Source of the DNA: Saprospiraceae bacterium
GTDB taxonomy: Bacteria; Bacteroidota; Bacteroidia; Chitinophagales; Saprospiraceae
Direction: 5' to 3'
NCBI GenBank assembly: GCA_019638385.1
Contig: JAHBTW010000020.1
Coordinates: 1-64,000, forward strand
Length of the DNA stretch: 64,000 nucleotides
Shown: piece after piece, positions 11,755 through 18,890 of the stretch
Numbering within the stretch: position 1 is the stretch's first letter
How the letters are laid out: every line of letters begins with the position of its first letter
Translations under genes and position numbers: made by a program
Notes under the pieces: model-generated
Told to the model about the DNA's origin: nothing
The model's database searches: none
Seen by the model: only the letters and a program-made list of their open reading frames with translations

Positions 11755-12020
11755 TATGCAAGTCGCCCGGCGACGCAAACGCTTCGCGCGGCTACTGCGC
11801 GTGGGCCGGAGCGTTAGCGTCGCTACGCAAGTCGCCCGGCGACGCAAACGCTGCGCGTGGGCCGAGGCGTTAGCGTCGCTACGCAAGTCGCCCAGCGACG
11901 CAAACGCTGCGCGTGGGCCGAGGCGTTCGCATCGCTACGATTGCGACCTGGAGCCGGGTGCAGCGACGTGATCCCCCGCCTCCCCGCCGACCCCCGCGAA
12001 GGGATCGCGTCGCTATCCGC

Positions 12021-12557
12021 TCACACCTCCTCCGCGTAGCAAAACTCGTAATAGGAACACTGCTTGCACACCGGCTTGCGAATAACTGCCGGACACTGCT
12101 CGCTTTCAATGATCTCGCGGATACCGGCGAGCCATTGCTCCACCTCCGCCTCCTCTCCCGGCGCCAGACTCAGCTCCGTTCGCTCCCGCTGCTTCGGGTA
12201 TTCGATGATGCCCCGCGCCCCTTCCACCCCGCTGAGCCGCAACACATACAGGTAAAACTTCACCTGCGCCACATGCGCCTGCTCCATCTTGTCCGATTTC
12301 TTCGTCTCGTGTACCACCTTGTTCCGGGCGTCGTAGAAGTCAATCTTAGCCGACCCTGTCCAGCCCCCGGCTATGGGCACACTCAACTCTACCTGCCGGT
12401 TCTTCGCCGCCCGCTCCCCATACGTCGTTTCCCCTATGAGCTTGCCCTCATACACAACGTCGGAGGTGTGCTCCATGCGGATGGCGTGGTGAAAGAGCCA
12501 GAGCTTGCGCCGGCAAGTATGGAAATAGGAAATGTGGGTGGCGGTGATGATGGACAT
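12021..12557 (-). CDS. cas4: CRISPR-associated exonuclease Cas4
   Basis: The protein is 178 aa, the normal length for a stand-alone Cas4. The four iron-sulfur cysteines are visible: C15 near the N-terminus (FHTCRRKLW) and C164, C167 and C173 at the C-terminus (VCKQCSYYEFC). The PD-(D/E)XK nuclease core shows D73 (AKIDFYD) and E84-x-K86 (HETKK). Its role in the family is prespacer end processing and PAM selection with Cas1-Cas2. It is separated from cas3 by a 137-bp MITE and from cas1 by the RAYT gene and REP array, so adaptation and interference genes may no longer be tightly co-transcribed. Confidence 0.95.
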   Translation of the reverse strand: MSIITATHISYFHTCRRKLWLFHHAIRMEHTSDVVYEGKLIGETTYGERAAKNRQVELSVPIAGGWTGSAKIDFYDARNKVVHETKKSDKMEQAHVAQVKFYLYVLRLSGVEGARGIIEYPKQRERTELSLAPGEEAEVEQWLAGIREIIESEQCPAVIRKPVCKQCSYYEFCYAEEV

Positions 12558-12577
12558 GGCGTATTAGAATTGTCAAA

Positions 12578-12714
12578 GGCTTTGTTGCACGAACATTTTT
12601 CCTTTGGGAAAAGTCTTTTTTCGATTCTGATTATTTTTTGAAACGAGTATTTTTTGAAAAATATTTTTTCAAAGTCCGCTTTCTCCAGATTTTATTTATT
12701 CATGCAACAAAGCC
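12578..12714. mobile_element. 137-bp MITE with 9-bp target-site duplication
   Basis: The element begins GGCTTTGTTGCACGAACA and its right end reads, in reverse complement, GGCTTTGTTGCATGAATA, so the terminal inverted repeats agree at 16 of 18 positions. It is flanked on both sides by ATTGTCAAA (12569-12577 and 12715-12723), a 9-bp direct repeat. The interior is AT-rich and has no ORF. The terminal sequence and 9-bp duplication resemble the IS5/IS903 type, from memory only. The right-hand duplication includes the cas3 stop codon (12719-12721), so cas3 was not truncated. Confidence 0.88.
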
Positions 12715-12718
12715 ATTG

Positions 12719-15016
12719 TCAAAAGATAATCTCGGAACTATTAATGACAAATTCGGTTTCTTCGTCCTTTTCAAAATCCAATCCTGTGTCAGGGCGATAC
12801 CACTTATTGATTCGATAATAGGAAATATCAATAGGCTTAATTTTGGGGTTATTGGATGGGACTATAACATGTAATTTACGCTCCAAACCAGAATCATTTA
12901 TTAATCGTGCAAACCAATTTTTCCTTATAGATACTTTAAGTTGTTCAGCACCGATAAAGTCAAATTGATCAAGTAATCTTTTGAATTCTTGTTCATAAAA
13001 GGCTGGTAATACCTTTATTCCGTCAAATTGCCGGTAATAATCATCCTCTCCCTCCTGAGAAGGCATAAACGGGGTTAATCTCTTTGCCGACATAGTGAGC
13101 AATTCGTAAATGTTGTCAAACTTTCTTTGGGCTTCGTCGTCATACCCTGGGTAAACGCGATCTATATAACCTTGCAATTCTGCCTCCTGTATTACTCCTT
13201 CATTTTGACGTTCAATTTCATCCAGTACTTCAAGAGTAGTCTGCACCAATGCGTCACTATATATGTATTTGTCTTTTTCATTGCGCTCCTTGAAAACGAT
13301 ACAAGGACAGGGTGTTTTCAACCTTTTGCGATTTACTCTGCCAAAACGTTGTATAAGGGCATCAAGAGGAGCCGGCTCCGTGTATATTGTGTCGTAGTCT
13401 ATGTCTAGGCTGACCTCAATCGCCTGTGTGCCGATCAGTAGTTGAGGCGGCTTTTTTTGAAGTCGTCTTTCAATGATTGTTCTGTCTTTTGCTACAAAGC
13501 GTCCATGAATCAGCAGAGAATCATAATCAGAATGCAAATTTTCATAGACATGTCGTGCATAGTCAACTGTATTGCAAACAACCAGTACGCTCTTTTCTGC
13601 CTTTAAGTCTTCCCTTATCATATTGAGGCTTTCTACCAGCAAACCATCTTGCAGTTTAATTCGATGCCTTTTGAAGTTTTCGTATAAAGTAGGCTCCGCT
13701 TTTATTTCCTCAAAAGTTCCAATTGCCTGTCCAATTCTTTTTTTGAGAAATGAGGGCAAGGTGGCCGTCATAATGAAAATTTTAGCTTGTAGACGGTTCG
13801 TCAAATACTCTAATAACACAATGATTTGAGCCGTAACTTCCGGGTCGTAAGCATGAATTTCGTCAAAGATAAAGTGACCGCCGGCCCATTCAAATATACC
13901 TTTCTCAAAACCCTTCAAACCGAACAAGTGCTTTAGCAATTGAAAAGGAGTAATGACCTTCAATGGTGTTTGGAGGTTTTTGAAAGTCTGCTTTAAGCCT
14001 TTGATTTGCGTTTTGAGTTCTTTTAGGTTGCCTGCGTCTTCAAAGAAGCTCTCATACAAGTATGCATTCAAATTTCCATGCAACATGCCAACCATATCTT
14101 TACCCAATCCTTTTTCGTCATCTCGAAGCCGCTCAAACATGGCATTGATAGAGGCAGTAAAAGGCAGCACATAGAACACCCTGCCTTGTTGAAGACTCAG
14201 TTGGTTTCGTAACCAAAGCATTGACGTTTCGGTCTTTCCAGAGCCTGTAGGGGCAGTTAGAATCACATTGCCTTGAAGCTTGGAGGCCGCACCTTGGTGA
14301 TAGTACAAACCAAAACCTTTTCTTGTCAAATCCTTCTCCATGCGATCCAGGAACTGAAATGATTGTTCCTTCAAGACATCAAAATCCGTTACAAAAGCAG
14401 AGGACAAATGATCGCAATGGTGGAAAGCCCCCATGAGTAATAGTAAGACGAAATAATCGGTGATTTCCTTCTGCTGACCGGTTGTGACATGCCGCTTTTC
14501 CCTTTCATACCCGTAAATTACCTTTTCAGGAGATTCCGCCAGTATAGACATAGAAATTAGTCCGTCCTCAAAACTATGCGCTATCTGAATGGCTCCATCC
14601 ATATTCATTTTGGAAAACTCCTCTTCAAACTCAGTCGGGTCATTCCCATAATTGTCTGCGATGAACTTACTGAGATACTGGTACGTCTTGTGGTGGGCGG
14701 CTACTACCCGAAGAACAATTATTTTATCCTGTTCAGAAATGGATAGCGCTTTTACGAAAGGTAAAGAGAAAAGCTCATGCCTTTGTGATCTCCAATCGTT
14801 GCTTTCACCATGCAACACTTTTTGAAACTCAGCATGAGCCTTCCCTAAGTCGTGCGTTACCACGGATAGCCAAAGTAATCGCCAAAAATTGTTCTTACCT
14901 GCGCAATCGGAAGCAGCAGGAAAGCTAATTTGTAAGTTCTGCCATACCGACAACCCGTCTTCAATGTGCTGCTTGAGAGAAATTTTCGGCTCAGATTTGG
15001 CTATGATCTCAATCAT
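12719..15016 (-). CDS. cas3: CRISPR-associated nuclease-helicase Cas3 (HD + DExH)
   Basis: The protein is about 765 aa if started at the ATG at 15016, which overlaps the cas5 end by 8 bp; an upstream ATG at 15052 is less likely. The N-terminal HD nuclease shows H17, H55-D56 in VVTHDLGK and AAHHKTY. The superfamily-2 helicase follows, with Walker A PTGSGKTETS near residue 255, motif II FDEIHAYD near 383, motif III MTATLP, and motif VI ALIQRFGRVNR. Cas3 is recruited by Cascade to unwind and degrade target DNA. All key motifs are present, so it should be active. It is the last gene of the cas8b-cas7-cas5-cas3 block before the MITE. Confidence 0.97.
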   Translation of the reverse strand: MIEIIAKSEPKISLKQHIEDGLSVWQNLQISFPAASDCAGKNNFWRLLWLSVVTHDLGKAHAEFQKVLHGESNDWRSQRHELFSLPFVKALSISEQDKIIVLRVVAAHHKTYQYLSKFIADNYGNDPTEFEEEFSKMNMDGAIQIAHSFEDGLISMSILAESPEKVIYGYEREKRHVTTGQQKEITDYFVLLLLMGAFHHCDHLSSAFVTDFDVLKEQSFQFLDRMEKDLTRKGFGLYYHQGAASKLQGNVILTAPTGSGKTETSMLWLRNQLSLQQGRVFYVLPFTASINAMFERLRDDEKGLGKDMVGMLHGNLNAYLYESFFEDAGNLKELKTQIKGLKQTFKNLQTPLKVITPFQLLKHLFGLKGFEKGIFEWAGGHFIFDEIHAYDPEVTAQIIVLLEYLTNRLQAKIFIMTATLPSFLKKRIGQAIGTFEEIKAEPTLYENFKRHRIKLQDGLLVESLNMIREDLKAEKSVLVVCNTVDYARHVYENLHSDYDSLLIHGRFVAKDRTIIERRLQKKPPQLLIGTQAIEVSLDIDYDTIYTEPAPLDALIQRFGRVNRKRLKTPCPCIVFKERNEKDKYIYSDALVQTTLEVLDEIERQNEGVIQEAELQGYIDRVYPGYDDEAQRKFDNIYELLTMSAKRLTPFMPSQEGEDDYYRQFDGIKVLPAFYEQEFKRLLDQFDFIGAEQLKVSIRKNWFARLINDSGLERKLHVIVPSNNPKIKPIDISYYRINKWYRPDTGLDFEKDEETEFVINSSEIIF

Positions 15017-15692
15017 GGCGTGATAAGTCAAGGTCGTGAAAATAAATATCAACCCCCCTCTTACCTTGCGTGGGATCCCTGTAAGCCGTTAGGTTCGTCT
15101 TGAAATCTCCGGTATAGTAGGGAATGATCGTATAAGGCTCCGTGCCAATATTGTTTCTCGGAAATTCATCGGTGAAGTACTTGGGCAAGGCCTGAATTTT
15201 ACCTGGTAGAAAATTGCCTTGTAATGGGACAATCTGCCCCTTTATCTTGGTTGCCTGTTCGACTTCTGTCAGCTCAATCTCCTGCGGCAGCGAAACTTTC
15301 GCCAAATCACCGGAACGTCCTAACAAAATGTCATAGTAAGGATTTCGTAGATAATCCAATATTGCATCATTTTTGAAATATAGAGACAATTTTGCATCCC
15401 CCATAAACTCTCGCTGAATGACATTCGACTTGGCTTCATTGGATGGTTTACCGGCAGAATTGGTAGGGATCATATAAATGGTCTCCAAATCAAAGGTTTT
15501 TCCCTCATACTCAAAATAGTAGCCTATTTCAAGGTGCCTGTGCTGTAGATATTGTCCTGAAGCTGCATTCAAAATCCCAAGTATGGTACTCAATGGCGGA
15601 ACTTCAAGTGTAGGTTGCACGCCACTTATCAAATTGGGATAACGAAAGCTGGCCGTCCAAGAAGTAATGTCAATTCTGAATACCGTCATCAT
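15009..15692 (-). CDS. cas5: Cascade subunit Cas5 (type I-B)
   Basis: This is a 227-aa RAMP protein. The N-terminus (FRIDITSWTASFRYP) and PPLSTILGILNAASG are the usual Cas5 signature, in which the first strand of the RRM fold is followed by the helix that contacts the crRNA 5' handle. It starts with ATG overlapping the cas7 stop (ATGA at 15689-15692), so translation is coupled. In Cascade it caps the 5' end of the crRNA beside Cas8b. Confidence 0.93.
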   Translation of the reverse strand: MMTVFRIDITSWTASFRYPNLISGVQPTLEVPPLSTILGILNAASGQYLQHRHLEIGYYFEYEGKTFDLETIYMIPTNSAGKPSNEAKSNVIQREFMGDAKLSLYFKNDAILDYLRNPYYDILLGRSGDLAKVSLPQEIELTEVEQATKIKGQIVPLQGNFLPGKIQALPKYFTDEFPRNNIGTEPYTIIPYYTGDFKTNLTAYRDPTQGKRGVDIYFHDLDLSRHD

Positions 15693-16780
15693 TCAATATA
15701 TTTTTCTATTTCAGCACAATACTCATCAATTGCTTCATTCACACTTTTTACATGAATATGCTCAAATTTTTGGGCAATTGCTGTCAGCGCATTCATATCT
15801 TCTCTGTCCAAAAAGCCGCTCCTTACTCCTATATAAATACCGCCTTTGAACTGCGCGTCATAATCGTTTAGTACCTCTTCTAAACCATCCGCATTGAACT
15901 TCACTGTAGTTTTATTTACGCCACTCGTAAAAATGTGAGTAAAGGGATGATTACCGACAGTCATGGTTGACAGAATGATAAACTTAGGTGTCACATCTGC
16001 CATATTACTGGTTTGCATCGCACCGCCGGAAATAAATTTCAGGGCTTTAATTGTCTCTGTAATTCGCTTAGTTCTGATCTCCTTCGACAATCTGATTAGT
16101 TTGTGGGCTTCACCTTTGCTGTCCTTTACAAACGGATCGGGAATTTCATGTGCCCCGCTACTCAATGCCTCAGCCTTCAGTAAGTCCGTCAGGTTTTTAA
16201 ATCCGGTTTTATTGTAGTTGGAAAATGTTCCGGCATGGGCCAAATCGAGAGCAAACATCCCTTTCATAATGGCGCTGTACTCCTCCTTGCTATATGGCAC
16301 CGAATCTCCATCCTGACGCGCCATACTCGACCAATTTTCTTCTGTCGAAACAGCAGAGACCGAAACAATGGCGGAGTTTTTCAAAGGCGAAACCCTTGTG
16401 ACGGTCACATTTTCCGTCTTAGCTTTACCTTTGCTATCTTTGATAACTTCGCCGTTTTCATCTGTTATTTCTGCTTTTGCTGCCCGCATATAACCAAAAA
16501 TATCATCGTCGGCATATTTAATGGGATTGGCCTCTGTGAAAGCCACTTTGCTTTCCCTGACGATAGGGGACAATTCCCATCCTATTTGCTTTTGGAGCGT
16601 GTCTCGCCACCAGAAGCGCCATGCCTGCCCCGATACATAAGTGTATTTCATTCCATTTTTTCTAATGGTTTTGGTAGCTACTGCGTTGTCAAAATTGCTG
16701 GTCGTACTTTTGCCCGCATTATTCAACGCAGCTACATCTACATCAATCAGGACAAGGCCCTGAGTTTTTAAGTTATTCAT
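15689..16780 (-). CDS. cas7: Cascade backbone subunit Cas7 (Cst2/DevR family)
   Basis: The protein is about 363 aa when started at the ATG at 16780 (MNNLKTQGLVLIDVDVAAL), 19 bp after the cas8b stop. The longer frame upstream would overlap cas8b and adds a non-conserved stretch, so it is rejected. TSNFDNAVATKTIRKNG and YVSGQAWRFWWRDTL match the Cst2/DevR family of type I-B. Several copies of this protein bind along the spacer part of the crRNA; in type I complexes the thumb of each copy flips out every sixth base, which matters for the mini-crRNA described at 18723. Confidence 0.95.
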   Translation of the reverse strand: MNNLKTQGLVLIDVDVAALNNAGKSTTSNFDNAVATKTIRKNGMKYTYVSGQAWRFWWRDTLQKQIGWELSPIVRESKVAFTEANPIKYADDDIFGYMRAAKAEITDENGEVIKDSKGKAKTENVTVTRVSPLKNSAIVSVSAVSTEENWSSMARQDGDSVPYSKEEYSAIMKGMFALDLAHAGTFSNYNKTGFKNLTDLLKAEALSSGAHEIPDPFVKDSKGEAHKLIRLSKEIRTKRITETIKALKFISGGAMQTSNMADVTPKFIILSTMTVGNHPFTHIFTSGVNKTTVKFNADGLEEVLNDYDAQFKGGIYIGVRSGFLDREDMNALTAIAQKFEHIHVKSVNEAIDEYCAEIEKYIE

Positions 16781-16799
16781 GTCAATATTGTTTTGAAGG

Positions 16800-18203
16800 T
16801 TAAGAATCAATTGTTTCCTCCTCGGGTTCTTCAATGATGAGGTCTTCACCATCAATCCAGATTTCCTGCTCGTGCATTCTCTGGTAGATTGCAATGAGCA
16901 ACAAAGTTTGTATTTCCTGCCAATATGTGCCGTCAGGAAAGAGTTCCAGTGCGTACTCCTCCAGTGAAAAAAGCGGATTCGGCTTCTTTTCTGCCAAGTT
17001 CTTTTCCTCCAGTCGGAGAAGCGCAGCCCTGAAAATGTGAGCTTTTGTTGCCTTTTGCAAATTGCGCAAGTTCTTTTTTATGTTCCCGGAGTCATCCAGT
17101 ACATAGTCTGCAATGCGCTCGATAATTTGAAGCGTTTTTTCATTCATATCTCGAAGTTTTGTTTGATAAAGTTTGACGATTTCAAAATTCAACGGACGTT
17201 TTTTTGTTCCCACCCAAGAGAGTATAGGGCGCAAAATGGAGCTATCAATGAGCAAATTCTCATAAATGCTGTTGTACCAACTTTTAAAATCCTCATACCT
17301 AAGCGTATTCGTTTCCTTTTTCTCTATCAGTTCAAAAGTATTCGTCTCGTACTGGTACTGCGCGCCCTTTTGCCGAAAGTAGGAATATGAAAACCTATCC
17401 CAGTCTGGTTTCAAAGTACGGTGCTGGACCCTGGCATAAAAGAAAAAAAGGGCAGAACTGAAATTGTGAATGGCGATTTCTGGCGAGGCCCCAAAATTGG
17501 TAAAATGGTAAAGCGTAATTTCTGTATTTTCTACATCCGAACTCTTTTCGGCTTCTCGTATCCAGCGCAAAGCAAAGTCGAACAAAGCACTCGAAGGGCT
17601 TTTAAACTCCAACCTTCGGATCCCGTCGGCTATTTTTGTGCCGGCTCTTCGTGAATTCTCCAGTACGTTATCTGCGATAAAGTATTCCATTAGTTCTTCG
17701 TTATTGCTCGCCAACATGGCAATTTTATCTCCTAACTGCGAACATCCTAAGGGCACAAAAAACATTCGTATCAGTGCCTCTTTTGAAAGCATAACTCCGC
17801 CCTGAAAAGCATGATGGAAGTTGATGAAAGTCCCCGATCCTGACAAAATGTGGTTATCCCTTCCTCCGCTAAATAATTTGGTTTTTACCCCCACTATTCG
17901 GCAGTAACCTTCTTCATAAGGTAAAGTCTCATCCCAAAGTGCCTTGAAAAATTTTTTAGTTTCCTGTATTTTCCGGTTGCCTACGAAGGCGGCCTGTGTA
18001 ATGGTCGAATTGAGAAAGAATGCGTGTAGCTTGCCCCCCCAGTCGTTGACATAAATATTGGCAGCGTGTTCAATGAGTTTCAATACATCATCCGTGCCCT
18101 TAACACGCATCAGGGTTTTCAGGACGACGCCACCCACATCCGCAAAAGGGTCGCCTGTTCGTCGCGTGAGCCATTCATGGTTAATTCTTGCGTTTGATTC
18201 CAT
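16800..18203 (-). CDS. cas8b: Cascade large subunit Cas8b (Cst1 family)
   Basis: This is a 467-aa protein. The N-terminus with RRTGDPFADVGGVVLKTL is the hallmark of Cas8b1/Cst1 in type I-B, and SGSGTFINFHHAFQGGVM follows near residue 130. It would recognise the PAM and recruit Cas3. I see no CxxC pairs of the zinc-binding kind found in some Cst1 proteins. It begins one base after the stop of the small winged-helix-like gene and is 19 bp from cas7, so they form one operon under the promoter at 18631-18658. Confidence 0.93.
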   Translation of the reverse strand: MESNARINHEWLTRRTGDPFADVGGVVLKTLMRVKGTDDVLKLIEHAANIYVNDWGGKLHAFFLNSTITQAAFVGNRKIQETKKFFKALWDETLPYEEGYCRIVGVKTKLFSGGRDNHILSGSGTFINFHHAFQGGVMLSKEALIRMFFVPLGCSQLGDKIAMLASNNEELMEYFIADNVLENSRRAGTKIADGIRRLEFKSPSSALFDFALRWIREAEKSSDVENTEITLYHFTNFGASPEIAIHNFSSALFFFYARVQHRTLKPDWDRFSYSYFRQKGAQYQYETNTFELIEKKETNTLRYEDFKSWYNSIYENLLIDSSILRPILSWVGTKKRPLNFEIVKLYQTKLRDMNEKTLQIIERIADYVLDDSGNIKKNLRNLQKATKAHIFRAALLRLEEKNLAEKKPNPLFSLEEYALELFPDGTYWQEIQTLLLIAIYQRMHEQEIWIDGEDLIIEEPEEETIDS

Positions 18204-18204
18204 A

Positions 18205-18549
18205 TCAAAAAAGTTGAAGTTGCGTTTGTCTCAAAAACTTATCCTTTCTTTCTTTCTGCTTCCGTACCTCTCTTACAAGTACCTTCACTACCTTACTTGT
18301 ACCTTGCTTTTCATAAGAAAAAAGCAGCCCTGCTCCCTTTAAGCGTTCGAGACGTTGTTGTAAAGTAGCCTCTGTTGCAGTACTTGGAATTCTCATATTG
18401 TCATTACCGATGTAGATAGAGTCTCTTCCTTTCCATGTAATCACTACCGCAGTGTCAAAACTTCTCTGGGTTTCATAAACTTTCATGATCCCTTTTGCAA
18501 GAAGCTTGTCTGAAATGTTTAACTTTGTAGTCGTTTTACTCTTTTCCAT
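18205..18549 (-). CDS. Small winged-helix-like protein leading the cas operon
   Basis: This 114-aa basic protein is the first gene of the cas8b operon. The start is taken at the ATG at 18549 (MEKSKTTTKLNISDKLL), because the predicted promoter initiates at about 18624 and the upstream extension is hydrophobic and not conserved-looking. It has a central region, ATLQQRLERLKGAGLLFSYE, that reads like the recognition helix and wing of a winged helix-turn-helix, then a highly basic tail (REVRKQKERKDKFLRQ). I do not recognise the family. It could be a repressor of the operon, a partner of the WYL regulator, or an accessory of the cas system. There is no catalytic signature. Confidence 0.6.
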   Translation of the reverse strand: MEKSKTTTKLNISDKLLAKGIMKVYETQRSFDTAVVITWKGRDSIYIGNDNMRIPSTATEATLQQRLERLKGAGLLFSYEKQGTSKVVKVLVREVRKQKERKDKFLRQTQLQLF

Positions 18550-18622
18550 TTTTTGTAAGTTAAAGTGAAAAAATGAATTAACGACAACAAAGATAATCAC
18601 AAAGGCCGTTTTTGTCAATTAA

Positions 18623-18644
18623 GATTTAACCAAACATACATTGG
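18623..18644 (-). promoter_or_regulatory. Putative mini-crRNA target site over the cas operon -7 box
   Basis: On the minus strand this reads CCA followed by ATGTATGTTTGGTTAAATC (18641-18623). The 19-nt part matches the pseudo-spacer at 18750-18768 at 15 of 19 positions. Mismatches are at spacer positions 6, 12, 14 and 18. Positions 6, 12 and 18 are those flipped out of pairing in type I Cascade, so only position 14 is a real mismatch. CCA occupies the PAM position and is a PAM known for several type I-B systems. Cascade bound here would cover the -7 box and the transcription start of the cas8b operon. Confidence 0.65.
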
Positions 18645-18658
18645 AAAAATATTTACAA
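18631..18658 (-). promoter_or_regulatory. Promoter of the cas8b-cas7-cas5-cas3 operon
   Basis: The minus strand has TATGTTTG (18638-18631), an exact TAnnTTTG -7 box, with TTG (18658-18656) 17 bp upstream as a weaker -33 element. Initiation would be near 18624, giving a leader of about 75 nt before the ATG at 18549. The same -7 box TATGTTTG is used by the cas6 promoter. Confidence 0.6.
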
Positions 18659-18684
18659 CGGTTCAAATATCTGGTATTCAGCTA

Positions 18685-18716
18685 TTTGTTCCCAAAATAT
18701 TTTTTTCATAAATTTT
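18685..18716 (+). promoter_or_regulatory. Promoter of the mini-CRISPR RNA
   Basis: TTTG (18685-18688), 20 bp, then TAAATTTT (18709-18716) fits TTTG-N19/20-TAnnTTTG at all but the last base. The start would be near 18723, about 8-15 nt before the first degenerate repeat. It is divergent from the cas8b operon promoter. Confidence 0.5.
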
Positions 18717-18722
18717 ATCTTT

Positions 18723-18820
18723 TAGAAGTCAAATCGCTGGAATTGAAAAATGTAGGTTTGTTCAAACCTTAATCGTACCAATTTGGACTTCCGAGGCAGC
18801 TCCATTGAGCTGCCTTTTTT
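18723..18820 (+). ncRNA. Mini-CRISPR RNA (CreA/CreR-like): degenerate repeat, pseudo-spacer, degenerate repeat
   Basis: Relative to the array repeat read in the crRNA sense, 18732-18749 keeps AATCG and then TGGAATTGAAA, that is the 3' end with the crRNA handle (ATTGAAAA instead of ATTGAAAC), with about 7 bases deleted between the two. Next is a 19-nt pseudo-spacer ATGTAGGTTTGTTCAAACC (18750-18768). A second degenerate repeat at 18769-18790 keeps TTAATCGTACCA and TTTGGA but has lost the handle. An intrinsic terminator follows at 18794-18820. The unit is about 98 nt and has its own promoter. The pseudo-spacer matches the cas8b operon promoter (18623-18641). By analogy with CreA and related mini-crRNAs in type I loci, I infer that it guides Cascade to repress cas expression. 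The pseudo-spacer also holds a short palindrome GGTTTG-TT-CAAACC, so a protein operator is an alternative reading. Confidence 0.75.
18794..18820 (+). terminator. Intrinsic terminator of the mini-CRISPR RNA
   Basis: AGGCAGCTC (18794-18802), loop CATT, GAGCTGCCT (18807-18815), then a T run to 18820. It is a perfect 9-bp GC-rich stem with a tetraloop, placed 3 bp after the second degenerate repeat on the plus strand. Confidence 0.85.
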
Positions 18821-18890
18821 ATACCCCTTTTCACTGCTGCAAATATCCCCTACTCACTATGGAGCCTATCTCCCTACCCCTCAAAAAAGT

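Larger units (their letters stand above)
11208..12014. repeat. GC-rich tandem palindromic repeat array (REP/BIME-like)
   Basis: The unit begins GCGACGCAAACGCT and recurs at about 11214, 11283, 11352, 11421, 11490, 11624, 11771, 11840 and 11896. Most steps are 69 bp, with a short 56-bp form and two long forms (134 and 147 bp) that carry an extra palindrome. Each unit is itself an imperfect hairpin: AGCGACGCAAACGC pairs with GCGTTAGCGTCGCT (13 of 14). All frames stay open across the array because it is repetitive and GC-rich; none of these frames is a believable gene. The array fills the space from just upstream of the RAYT gene to within about 10 bp of the cas4 stop codon. Confidence 0.9.

Noticed and set aside
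11102..12039. Long Arg/Ala-rich open frames on both strands at 11.1-12.0 kb
   Set aside because: They follow the GC-rich palindromic repeat units and change frame with unit length; no start signals or family resemblance.
18753..18760. TAGGTTTG as the -7 box of a promoter for the second half of the mini-CRISPR
   Set aside because: The box is exact but no TTTG lies about 19 bp upstream (18730-18734), while a better spaced promoter exists at 18685-18716. It is better explained as part of the pseudo-spacer that mimics the cas promoter.
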